A stretch of 64,000 bases of DNA from Exophiala sp. HKRS030 (lineage: Eukaryota > Ascomycota > Eurotiomycetes > Chaetothyriales > Herpotrichiellaceae), in assembly GCA_023897205.1 (NCBI GenBank), contig JAHWDD010000002.1, forward strand, positions 3,472,001 to 3,536,000, in the 5' to 3' direction. The notes beneath the pieces are model-generated. The model worked only from the letters and a program-made list of their open reading frames with translations, was not told the DNA's origin and made no database searches. Each line of letters starts with the position of its first letter. The stretch's first letter is position 1. Below, piece by piece: positions 42,152 through 52,324 of this stretch. The position numbers were made by a program, and so were the translations under genes.

Positions 42152-44701
42152 TTATTGCCCCCTCTCAGCAATAGCCCTGGACATTGTCCCGGCAAATCTA
42201 CTGACCAAGTCACTATCATGCTTGGCAGTCTCAATGGCCTGCAAAACATGTTTGATGCCCACGCCGACTTCTTCGGATCGGGTGATGTCCTTGATCTCCG
42301 TAATCGCCTTGGTCGCATCTTCACTACCAAACACCTTTGTATCTTTCATGACATGTCTCAATTCCTCGTAAGTGCGAACATTTGCAACCGGGATATCGCT
42401 GTTGAAATGTCTCCAGAAATCCAGTTGTTGGAGTACACTTCGTTCAGTTGCTGTTGCTATAATCAACAAACTCCGGCCTGGAGGAGGTGCTTTCCGTAGC
42501 AACGCAACAAGACTCTTGAGGATACCATTGCTGAATCGAGGCCCAATGGGTGTCCATTCGATCAACTCTTCGATGTCATCAATGACAACACAACTCATTG
42601 GACTCTTGTATGCATCACTGAAGATCTTGCTGAGGTGTGAGATTTTCTGAGGTTCGTTCATCTCCAAGGTGTCCTTTGTGCTGACTAGCTTGATGAAGGG
42701 ATATCCAGAGTCGATTGCAATCTTGGCTGCCAAAGCTGTCTTGCCAGACCCAGGAGGACCGTGTAAGCAGACCGAGAACAAGGGTGTCGAATTTGGTTGT
42801 CGGACCTGCTCAACAAACAATTTGCCTTCCTCAAGAACGTCCTTGATGTAAGGCGAGTAATGTATTACTCCTCCCCGGATGCAATATTGCAATTCCTCTT
42901 CTGATACACCAAAAGCCGGTTTAACTTCTTCCAATGCGTTTTCAAAGTCTGTCTTGTTCACCTTCATATCGGCCACGTCATCGCTGATACCAGCCACGGT
43001 GCCGACCTTAATATGTCGGTTGAACGCAAATGAGGTGGCTGCCTTGACTAGACCGTTCAATTCAGCACCAGAAAAGTTCTTCGTTCGATGTGCAAGCTCC
43101 AGTATATCAACATCACGATCCAACACTTTATTTTGCTGCATTCTGTGCGTGTGGATCTTTAGGATCTGGGCTCTGCCATGCTCGTCGGGAAGAGCGATCT
43201 CCAAGTGGACTTCGAGACGACCAGGTCGCAGTAGTGCATCATCAATCATGTCCTTTCGATTCGTCATTCCGATCAACAAGATGTTGTTGAGTTGGTCCAC
43301 ACCATCAAGTTTGGCCAACAGCTGGTTAACCACACTGTCTCCCACACCCGTACCACCTCCTGCGCCGCTTCCTCTCTGTTTGCACACGGCATCCAATTCA
43401 TCAAAGATGATGATGTGCAGACCGGATTCGTCACCTTTCTCTTTATATTCCTTTTCGGCATCGGCGAACAGCTTGCGAATGTTTTCTTCCGACTGACCGA
43501 CAAACTTATTCAGTACCTCCGGGCCATTGATAACCTTCGGTTCTCGGGCATTCAACATCTTGCCAATTTGTCGGGCAATCAACGTCTTTCCCGTACCAGG
43601 TGGACCGTACAGCAAGATACCCTTGACGTGTTGAATACCTAACTTCTCGACTAGTCCAGGCGGGAAGACACGTGATGCAAAGGCTCGTCTGAAAATGGTG
43701 GCAAACTCCTTGTCAAGACCACCGATGCCCATATCTTCAAACTTGAAATCCGGGGCGATGATCGAGTTAGCCGCTGGCCTCCGAGAAGACGCTTTAAGAT
43801 TGATTGACGTTCTGCCATCCTTGAAAAAATTGATCTGAGTCTGTGGTGTAAGTATACCTCGAGCCATGGGATCTGATGTCGTTGGAGCGGACTTTTCGCT
43901 AAAATCTGCTAATTGCACCGTCTTGACAGTCATGTTCAAAGGGACACTCTTGAGATCCATCAAGAAACGTTGACTCGGTGCAAACATCTGGCTGTTGAAC
44001 AACTGTATGAATGGTCAGCATAAGAACTCTTGACAGCCTGCCCAAAATCTCAAGTCGCTCACCTTTGTGATTTCCTTTGCAAGGTCGTCCTGGTCATAAG
44101 GAACGTCCGTCACTTTCCTCGTACTCGCAAACCCAATCTCTATATCCATAGAACCAATGTATGCCTGTCCACCCTGAGCGAATGGATCGTACAATTCTGC
44201 GCTCACTTGATCTGTCAACGCCACGCCCATCCATGACCTCTGAGGTTCTGAGAGACCGATGTTTCCGCGCGGAAACGCATCAAGTGGCCTCGCCGTCACA
44301 ACGAACATGCCATTGATGATGATGAAGATGTCGGTGCCATCCGATGAAGGCGGGATATCCTGGGTTGAAACAGCGACCAGATTTCTAAAAGTGAATGTAT
44401 TGTCAGGACTCTTCGCAGGTTGAAGTGTCAGGACATGGCCTCCTCTTGAACCACCTTTACTCGAGGTTCTCTGATGAGGCCGAGGTGATGATCGGAAACC
44501 AGGTTGTTGTTGTTGTCTGGGAGGAGGAGGGCCGGCATCGTAGCCACCGTTCATGTTCATGGGAGTATCGTAGGGACTTGGTCCGCCATAACCTGGACGG
44601 CCACCTCGCATGGCCGGTGGTTGCTGTTGACCGTAAGGGTCTCGAGGTGGTGGCTGAGGCCCATTGTTACCGAATAGACTGTTCTTGTTGAAAAATGACA
44701 T
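42152..44701 (-). CDS. sec18: Sec18/NSF vesicle-fusion ATPase
   Basis: Two exons: 44063-44701 and 42152-44002 (60-nt intron, GTGAGC..ACAG); 829 aa. The disordered Pro/Gln/Gly-rich N-tail (1-80) is longer than in yeast. The NSF N-domain follows (FTFRNLVAVSTQD, GFASTRK). D1 ATPase: Walker A GPPGTGKT at about 347, Walker B IIIFDELDA, sensor region MTNRKDMID and arginine finger LLRPGRLEV. D2: Walker A GPPGSGKT at about 634 with VVIDDIEEL. Sec18 disassembles SNARE complexes with alpha-SNAP after membrane fusion and is essential in yeast. Divergent from the CIR-domain gene with only 352 bp between the ATGs. Confidence 0.97.
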
Positions 44702-45053
44702 CGCTTGGAAAACCAGAGAAGTTGCTGAGAAAGAAAACAGCAGGGAGACAGATTGTGATTATGGTCCGTACTGTTGTAATATGGCACAAGTTGCGTCTCA
44801 CTTTCATTGTTTGTTCTGTTTGGCAACGGTGGCCGCTGCGCCCCCAAGTTTAGGCAGCCCCTCATACCTATTGGTCCCTAAAGACGCAGCGATCTGGCCG
44901 CTTTTATGCATGTTGCAGCCTTGCCTAAGATTCGTCAGCCTCATGCTCCTCCGTATCTAGGTACCCCAGGTACATCTGCCCCCGCAACATCACCGGCTTT
45001 AATTGATCTCCCTCAACGCTGACGATTCTGTGCGCGGTGAACAGCACCCGCCA
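44702..45053. promoter_or_regulatory. Divergent promoter, sec18 / CIR-domain gene
   Basis: 352 bp separate the two ATGs and must hold both promoters. No TATA box is obvious, as is common for housekeeping pairs; no specific site recognised. Confidence 0.5.
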
Positions 45054-46010
45054 ATGCCTCTCCATCTTCTCGGAAAGAAATCATGGAACGTCTACAATCC
45101 CGCCAATATCGAAAGAGTTCGTCGAGATGAAGCCGAAGCAAAACGTCACGAAGAAGAACAAGAGGCGAGACAACGAGATGATGAATCCGATAACAGGCTG
45201 CGCCTCCTGCGCGGCGAGGCTTCTCTTCTGCAAGACCCCGGGTCTCGGATAGACCTACACTCCTCCTCCTCCCCCTCGTACAAGCGTAAACGCAAGCTTC
45301 CCGGGGAGGACGACACCGATCGAGATATTCGTCTGGCCAAGCAGCCCGACGTGAGGCGCATAGACAAGCTGGTTGATGCAAAGGGGAACTTCTCGCTGAT
45401 TCCCGTGCCAGAATCCTCAAACAAGAAGGCGCGTGTAGATGAGGACCCTTTCACAGTTTACCTCTCACATGCTGCAGGTAAGGGTAAGAATTCGGGAGAC
45501 AAGCCCTGGTATAGTAGCACACCTGGAGCCGAGGCGGGGCCGCCGACTCGAGACTCATGGGGCAACGACTCCCCTCGGCGGCAGGAGCGTGAAGCAGCGC
45601 GTGTTGCAGCGAATGATCCTCTGGCTGCGATGAAGAAGGGCGTGAAACAGCTCAGAGAAGCGGAGAGGCATAGAAAAGAATGGATGGATCAGCGGGAGCG
45701 AGATCTGAGAGAAGTTGAGGATCTCGCCAGGCAGAGGAGACGAGGGCGACGAAAGAGGGATGATCTCCAGAAAGATGACGATCTGGACAGTCTCGATGAC
45801 TTTGATCTGGATCAAGGGTATCCAAAGGACAGCGGTCGTGATGACAACGACGATCATGGACCGAGACAGAGCCGTGAACACAAGCATCATCACCATCACC
45901 GACACCGCCGTCATCATCGTAGCCGTCTTGAGGTTGAGGACGACTATGATGCCCGAGAACGACCCAAAAGGGAGCGAGCTCGGATTGATCATGATCGCCG
46001 ACGATCGTGA
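45054..46010 (+). CDS. LENG1/CIR N-terminal domain protein (splicing-associated type)
   Basis: Intronless, 318 aa from ATG 45054. The frame extends upstream only through non-ATG codons. The N-terminus LLGKKSWNVYNPANIERVRR followed by a long basic/acidic helix (DEAEAKRHEEEQEARQR) is the CIR N domain shared by LENG1 and Cwc25-like splicing factors. The rest is charged: a KRKRKL basic patch, a stretch with many Arg-Asp/Glu (DQRERDLREVEDLARQRRRG), an acidic segment and a His-rich HKHHHHHRHRRHH run near the end. A nuclear spliceosome-associated role is inferred from the domain. Divergent to sec18. Confidence 0.8.
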   Translation: MPLHLLGKKSWNVYNPANIERVRRDEAEAKRHEEEQEARQRDDESDNRLRLLRGEASLLQDPGSRIDLHSSSSPSYKRKRKLPGEDDTDRDIRLAKQPDVRRIDKLVDAKGNFSLIPVPESSNKKARVDEDPFTVYLSHAAGKGKNSGDKPWYSSTPGAEAGPPTRDSWGNDSPRRQEREAARVAANDPLAAMKKGVKQLREAERHRKEWMDQRERDLREVEDLARQRRRGRRKRDDLQKDDDLDSLDDFDLDQGYPKDSGRDDNDDHGPRQSREHKHHHHHRHRRHHRSRLEVEDDYDARERPKRERARIDHDRRRS

Positions 46011-46284
46011 ACCGGTTAGGATGAGCCCTCGTCCTGCCTGGAGCAGCACTCGCATAAAGCACAATCATATTCCCATGATCGCTCAAAGCGTCGAACAGAA
46101 TGATCCATTGAAGCTCTACCGAAAGGAAATACACATTACGAATTAGTCTCGGTCAGTACAACAACAGCGAACACCCAGCGCCAGTTCCCCGCCCCATTCT
46201 GTCTCTTTTCTAAAGGATGTCTATACGAACACAACTCTCATTTCTCTTCATGCATCACCCAAACCCCAACGCCCTTTCTCAATC

Positions 46285-49003
46285 CTAAGGACTTCCAAAT
46301 AACGATGCAAAGTCCGAATCTTTCGACTTGCCTCTCAAATTCCTGGGAGTAGGTTCATAGTCCAAGCCAGGCCCATCGATAGGTTTCGTTTTCCAGTCGT
46401 CCGAGCTGGGAGGCTCGATCGGCGAACGAGGAGATGCCCGTGTCCGTGGGCTTGACCGTGGCGACTTTCCACCACTACTTCCGCTGCCTCGCTTGCCTTT
46501 CTGACTATTAGGGGAAGGCTTCGCCTCATTACCCTTTCTTTTCTTCCCAGGGCTGCTCTTCACAGGCTCACCGTTCCCCTGACGCTTCCGTTTCTTGCTG
46601 GTGCTGCTGCTTTTCGCCGGCTCAACAATTCCATCGCGCCCACCTGCTTCGGCACGCGTTGGGACAAGTGTCAAGAGTGCCCGTCCCATGATCTGCGCCT
46701 CGGCATCTTCATGGTCGCGTAGGACCATGTCGACCTCAGCGGTCTGTCGACCATTTTGGCCGTGTTCCATACCACACCCGCTCAGGACGTAAGTTGGGAA
46801 ATGGATAACGCAGCCATTGATGGTGGCGCGCACCTTAAGGGAAATTTGGCCCTTTTGAAGGGCGTCCTGAGCGATTTGGATACCGAATGCCCTGGACTGG
46901 CCGAACCCCTGAACCACAGGGAGCAATGGGCTTTGCGATGGCACGGCCGCTGCGGCTCGATCGGGGCTATCATGTTTGTGATCCTTCTCTTTGCCCTTGC
47001 CCTTGCCCGTCGGCTTGTTGTCATTGCGGCTGCCCTTGTTGTCATCATCAGCATCATCACTGTCATCGCCGTCGCCGTCATCGTCACCACCGTCACCTTT
47101 GCCAGTGGCAGTAACCGTGACATTAACGTTGGCGTTAGCGTTGGCACTGGCATCGTCGTCTTTCTCGCCAGAACCCACAATGTCGGCTCCAGCGTCATCC
47201 CCAATAGCACACCTCTCATACAAGAGCACATACGGACCCCAACGTTGATTTTGCAAGAATGCCTGCAAATCAGCCTCGGGCTTGACCCTTGCGTCATTGA
47301 GCTCGTGCCAGGTATCATCGATTCTGACGTCGGCAATGTAATGCCCAACATCCAAAATTCCGTAATGATTGATGATGCCGGTCAAGCGATACCTGGTAGA
47401 CCCGCTGACCGCTACCTCCTCTTCGACACGATGTTCGATAAAGGATTTCAGGTCAAGATACTCGTCGAAGGCCACTGGCGTGTCATTCTTGGACGTCACC
47501 ATGCCTGTCCCCGTACTGGTCCTCAGCATCTCGGATTTAAAGCGCTTGAGCTGGATGATCAACACTTCGGGCAGGACTTGAAACCGTCTCCACTGTGTGC
47601 TCTTTCTAGCAAGGATTGGCTCGAGCTCAGCCATGATCCTCTGGTATTCTTTCCTTCTTTCCTCCTTCCCGCCTCTCTTCTCCGCCTTGGCGAGGCGTTT
47701 GTCCTTCATGGCCTCCCACTCCGAATAGCAGACGCTGCATCTCTGACCATTTGTCAATGCCTTCATTTCTCCTTGGATGAGGTCTTCAATCTTTCTCGGG
47801 TCTGAGGACTTGGCCGCTGGTTGGCCGTCGTCGGCAGATTCGCCCAATGACACTATCCACCGCCAATCTGCGTCCGGGCGCTCGACACGGTATTTGGATC
47901 GGGCATCTTCGCCTTCCCGCAGACCACCGCACACAACGCAAAGACCTCGGGTTGTGTGTTCAAATCCGATTATTTCTTTGATACTAACGCTTTCCAAGAG
48001 ACTCCGTTGTATGGGATCCAACCTGCATAATGGGAGGATCGATATTAGCAATTAGTCTTTCGGGTCTCGAGACCGCTCTGAGCAAGACGATCAACAACAA
48101 AGCGCCGGTCGGGACAAACGAACAGGCCGGTTGGAAACAAGGAAGAGGTACTTACGGTGGCACATTGCTCCCGGCGACCCCCTGGGCTTGAAGTTGGACA
48201 AACCTCTCCAGCTGCTGGGTGGCCAATTCCACGGACCATGCCAGGAACTCTATGGCATCTTGGTGTCCCTTGAATCTAGGTGCCCACCTATTCGTAACAA
48301 CGCCGCTGCTGTCTTCCTTCTGCAACCACTTCCAGAGAACATCCATGGCCTTGTCGAGGTCCTTCTGGTCCAAGCTGCTATCACACCACACGGTATGCAG
48401 AGCATTCAATTCGCACCAGAAATCGGTGTAGAGGACGCGCTGTGGTTTCTTACCGGCCTTGGAGCCCTTTTTGGCGACGACACTGTCAATGGTCACCCCC
48501 CCGGCTTGGAGGTTCGGAATATAACGATGCTCAATCCACGACATGAGTTTACTGCTCGATAGCAACGTCACAATCAAGGCGTTGCGATAGCATTGGGTGC
48601 CGTTTTTGTTCTTGAAGCCGCGTGGATCGGGATGATATACAGTCTTGACTGCTGCCTTGATCGCCTCGGGGTCGGGGCGCACAGCTGCCTTGAATTCCGG
48701 CCCCGTTGAAAGAGTCGGACTCAAATCCTCGAGGTTGACTTGTGGTTCATCTAAGTCGCCGTTGTCCTTGGCGTCCCTGTTGTCTGATCCGGCTTTTGGA
48801 CTAGGACCACTTGCCTTTGGACTTGGCGACTTTTCCGGGATGGGGTCCAAGGCCTTAGGACGTCCCCTTTTGCCTTTGCCACTTTTGGTAGTACCGACGG
48901 TGGCTGGCTTTGGTTCCGGCTCGCTGGATGCACCTCGTTTGGGCTGCCTCCTAGTCGGTTGTTCTGGCGCGAGTGGAGTGTTAGCTCTCGTCGACCTTGC
49001 CAT
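46285..49003 (-). CDS. Ubiquitin-specific protease (USP family)
   Basis: Exons 48156-49003 and 46285-48022 (133-nt intron); 861 aa. A disordered Lys/Pro/Ser-rich N-tail (1-105) precedes the catalytic Cys box GTQCYRNALIVTLL (Cys138). The oxyanion position before Cys is Gln with Thr, a little off the usual N-T-C. The domain continues with FKGHQDAIEFL, a zinc-knuckle-like CVVCGG..CSVCYSEW pair (CX2C..CX2C) and VLIIQLKRF. The His box is GHYIADVR (His510) with WHELNDARV supplying the third residue. The C-terminal 280 residues have an acidic low-complexity run (DDDGDGDDSDDADDD) and basic segments with nuclear-signal-like KKRKR. It removes ubiquitin from proteins; target unknown, probably nuclear. 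Confidence 0.9.
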
Positions 49004-50164
49004 TTTGATGTGGCTTTTTGAAAATCTGTTGGTGGTTTTCAATTTTTCTATGGGTGAACTATGGTGCAATTCGAACTGGTGAAGGGAAGAGAGGAAGAAA
49101 GAAGGATCCTTGAGGAAAGGGCCTTCGTACTGGGACAAGGGAATTCATATCCATCATATGTGTATGTTGAAAACAAGCAACGTCTTTTCATCAAGGACAA
49201 AGGAAGAAGGGGACAGTGACAACAACACAGGCAATCCATCCATCCATCTTGGGGAAAAACGATGTCAATGGGGCGGCCGCTTGCAGTCACCCATTGAAAA
49301 AGATTACCGCAGGGGGAACCCCGGGTGACAATGAATTGCTCGATGTCATTGTACTGGATTGGATTGGACTGGATCTTTGAATACATGTCTCCAATATCGC
49401 CGCGAACGGCCAACCGAGTCTTGAAATTTTTCCTTCTTCCGAGTATTCATGTTCACACACTGGCTCACACAATGAGAAGAGGGAGTGAAGAGGCTGTATG
49501 GTACTGGTATTGTGAGGAGAGAGTAGATCAGTTGAATTGATGATATTGTAGTCGGGGAGGGGAGGGCGGTCTGATCACGTGGCTACCTGCCTATTCGGTA
49601 GGTTGCTTGCTGTTGCATTCCTCAGCAAATCACCGTAAGTAAGGTATGGTGTTTGTTTACTACAGTATGTATGGAGTATAGAGGACCACTTTGAGAGAGG
49701 TTGGCAGGTCATCACCATACTCGTATACATTGTTTTATGGTAAGGGTAGAGAGGGGTAGAGGTATGCACAGAGTTGCCGGTAGGACCTTGATCATTCGGA
49801 TACATTGACCACATTATGCATTAGGTGAGGTATCTACTACTCGTACTCATATGTACATTCGTGGGTTCGAGACTCATTGGCCCCGTCCATTCGCTTCAAA
49901 AAAAGATTCGAACTCAAAGAAATATCAACGAGAGGGTAGTGAGTGCATGAGAGCGAGAGAGACTTGTGTGTCTGTGGGTTTGTTCGATTGTCCTTTGTCT
50001 TCTGTGTCCGTATCTGTACTCGGATTTCCGTTTCCGTATGTAGACGTTTGCGTCCCCACTTTTCTCTCTTTTCCAGAATCCACCCTCTTTTTTCCCATTT
50101 CTTTTGTCTTCGTAGTAGTGATGTCGCATCGATCCCCGGAATCCGGGGGTCCAGGAACTCTGGC
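49004..50164. other. Intergenic, no gene seen
   Basis: 1161 bases between the protease start and the membrane-protein stop, both on minus. Contains promoter of the protease (AAAG/GGAAGA-rich near 49085-49210) and GAGAGAG/CT-rich low-complexity DNA around 49940-50110. No supported frame. Confidence 0.5.
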
Positions 50165-52133
50165 CTAGGCGGATGCAGAAGTGTGAGAACGTGGGTTGCT
50201 ACCACTTACGGTGGCGGCGTTACCAAAGAATTGTCTCCAATCCTCTGAATTTTTGGTGTTGTGGTTGGTGCCGCCGCCACCCGGAGTAAAGATGGCAGGC
50301 GAATTCGATCTCGCCGTGAATCTTGGTGAAGGTAGGATAGGTTTTTCACTTGTTGGTGGTACGGGTGGTGGTGGTGATGATGATGATGCCGACACCGGTG
50401 GTACCTCCTTTCCCGTCGTCGACTCGCCTTCCTTTCCGGTGATGTTCCTTTCAACTCGGTCGATGCGTTTGCGTAAACGAAAGAAGAAGAAAACCGCAAC
50501 AAACAAAGCAATGGCACCCAAAATTATTCCAATTGCTATGCCCGCTTTTGTTCCAGAACTCAAACCGGTCGATGAGGAGGATGTGTTTGGGTCTGAACCC
50601 GCACCACTCAAAACTCCCGTGTTTGTCGATGTCGAAGATGACAAAGAGGTTGTCACCGTTTGCGAACCACCGCCGCCACCACTTTTGTTACTGATGTTAT
50701 CCGACGCATTCGTCGCACTGCCTGTTGCAGCTGCTCCTTTCTTTGTGTTCGTCGTTTGTGGATTTCCTGCTCCTGTCGTGGTCAAACTCAACCCAAAGGT
50801 CGAAGCAACTCCGTTCGTCTTTGTCATGACGAAACCTCCTCCGGTTGTAGATTCTGATTTATCCGATTCATCATAGATCAACATTCCGCAACTGACAGGA
50901 AATTGAGAAATTTCCATCCCGGCTTGTATGGGTGAAATGACACATGTACCACTTGGTTCTGCTGTAAATTTTTGAAAACACAAAGAAAGTTAGTCAACCG
51001 TTAAAATCGTTAATCATCATACTCGGATTCTGCAGGAGGAAGCAATGACAAAAAAACATACGCAACGGTATATTTGCCAAAGCCCATTTATTCTCGGCCT
51101 CATCAACACCACAAAATAACGTCAAATTCGCATTTTCCCATATCGTATCGTACGTGACTTGGACCGTATCTATATTGTTCATCGTCGGTTGTCCTGTAGG
51201 ATATAGAATTATCGCTGGGTAGTCATCGCCCGCGGCAGAGGCACCGGCGTTCGTAGGATCAGATGTTGCCGCCGTAGCCGGTACCGTTGTCGCCGTCGTC
51301 TGCATCGCATCGGTGGCTAACGCGGATGATTCCGGCGGCGGTGGAGGTGCTTCGACAAACGCCGTAGGTCGGGTGGGATGATTGAAAGCAGCTGCATGCC
51401 TGGCATGATGAATAACCAAGTTCTGACTTGGGAACATCAAATCCGACAAGACAGGGACGAAGCGCGAAAAAGGCGTGATGTGATTGTCCGGCGTCTCACA
51501 ACAGCTATCCTTTACTCGGCGTATCGAAACAGACCATCAACATGACAGATACCTCGTTCGCACAGAGTAAAATCAATCTCGGAGGATCTGTCAGACGGTT
51601 CTTGTTCGCAAGTTTCGTCGATGGTGGTGTTGGTACTCGATACAAAACTTGTGTCGAAAAACCAAAAAAAGAGCCTCAACGGAGTACCATGCAGATCAGA
51701 CGCAGACAGGGGGGCGAGGAGGGAGGGGTGGAAGGGAACCAACCCTAGCTTGCCGTTTACCGAGGAACAAGGTCATTGTACGTGTCTCGTAGCAAGCCAT
51801 CGTGCCATTCTCTAAACAGTGACTAGGGCACGAAACAATCCAGTGGTCGACGATGTGAGAATTGGCGAGATTGCAATGTTCAGAAAGTGGAGTCAAAAGA
51901 TTCAGCCATGAGAAAAAAGAGTATTCGACACCTACCAGATCAAACTTCCGTAAGGTCAGTCGCAAAGTAAAAGATTGCCCAAGCCAAGCGGCTTTGCTCT
52001 CTGGACTTTGAACCGTAATCACTCGTGTGCGTGACATTGAACAGAGTACAAAAAATACAATATAGATAAATATAATGGACTGAAGAGTGAGCGACCGAAA
52101 TCGATCAAGTCGAAAGCCTCGGTGGAGTCTCAT
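50165..52133 (-). CDS. Type I membrane glycoprotein with Ser/Thr-rich stalk, unknown family
   Basis: Proposed five exons: 51936-52133, 51761-51822, 51553-51647, 51062-51514, 50165-50961; 534 aa. Phases agree at every junction. The N-terminus has a basic head and hydrophobic signal/anchor (SIIFIYIVFFVLCSM). The ectodomain has REWHDGLLRDTYNDLVPR, several Cys (CERVKDSCCETPD), ITPFSRFVPVLSD, LVIHHARHAAAF and WENANLTLFC. A Ser/Thr/Gly-rich stalk follows, then a single TM (AGIAIGIILGAIALFVAVFFFF) with a basic stop-transfer RLRKR and a cytoplasmic Pro-rich tail. Shape is that of fungal wall-stress sensor-like proteins. Intron 3 would be only 38 nt (51515-51552), so that junction and the first two exons need transcript support. 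The last two exons are firm. Confidence 0.65.
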
Positions 52134-52324
52134 CCAAGACAACATCAAGCCCAACGAGGTTTAAGCCGCCACAGCATGGCTTTCTAGGCCCAAAGGTTCA
52201 TAGATTACTCGTATCAGACACTCCAGCCAGGAATGACCAAGAGCGCAAAAGATTCAATTTCGCTGTTGTCAAGCAAAGACGACTGCGCGGTCTTATAACA
52301 ATGCCGTGCTATACCGTTGAAACT

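Noticed and set aside
46756..47805. 349-codon plus-strand frame inside the ubiquitin protease gene
   Set aside because: Antisense to the catalytic domain and the repetitive acidic tail; hydrophobic runs are the complement of GAT/GAC repeats.
49850..49900. tRNA-like GGTTCGAGACTC box
   Set aside because: No A box, acceptor stem or cloverleaf around it; chance match to a B-box-like sequence.
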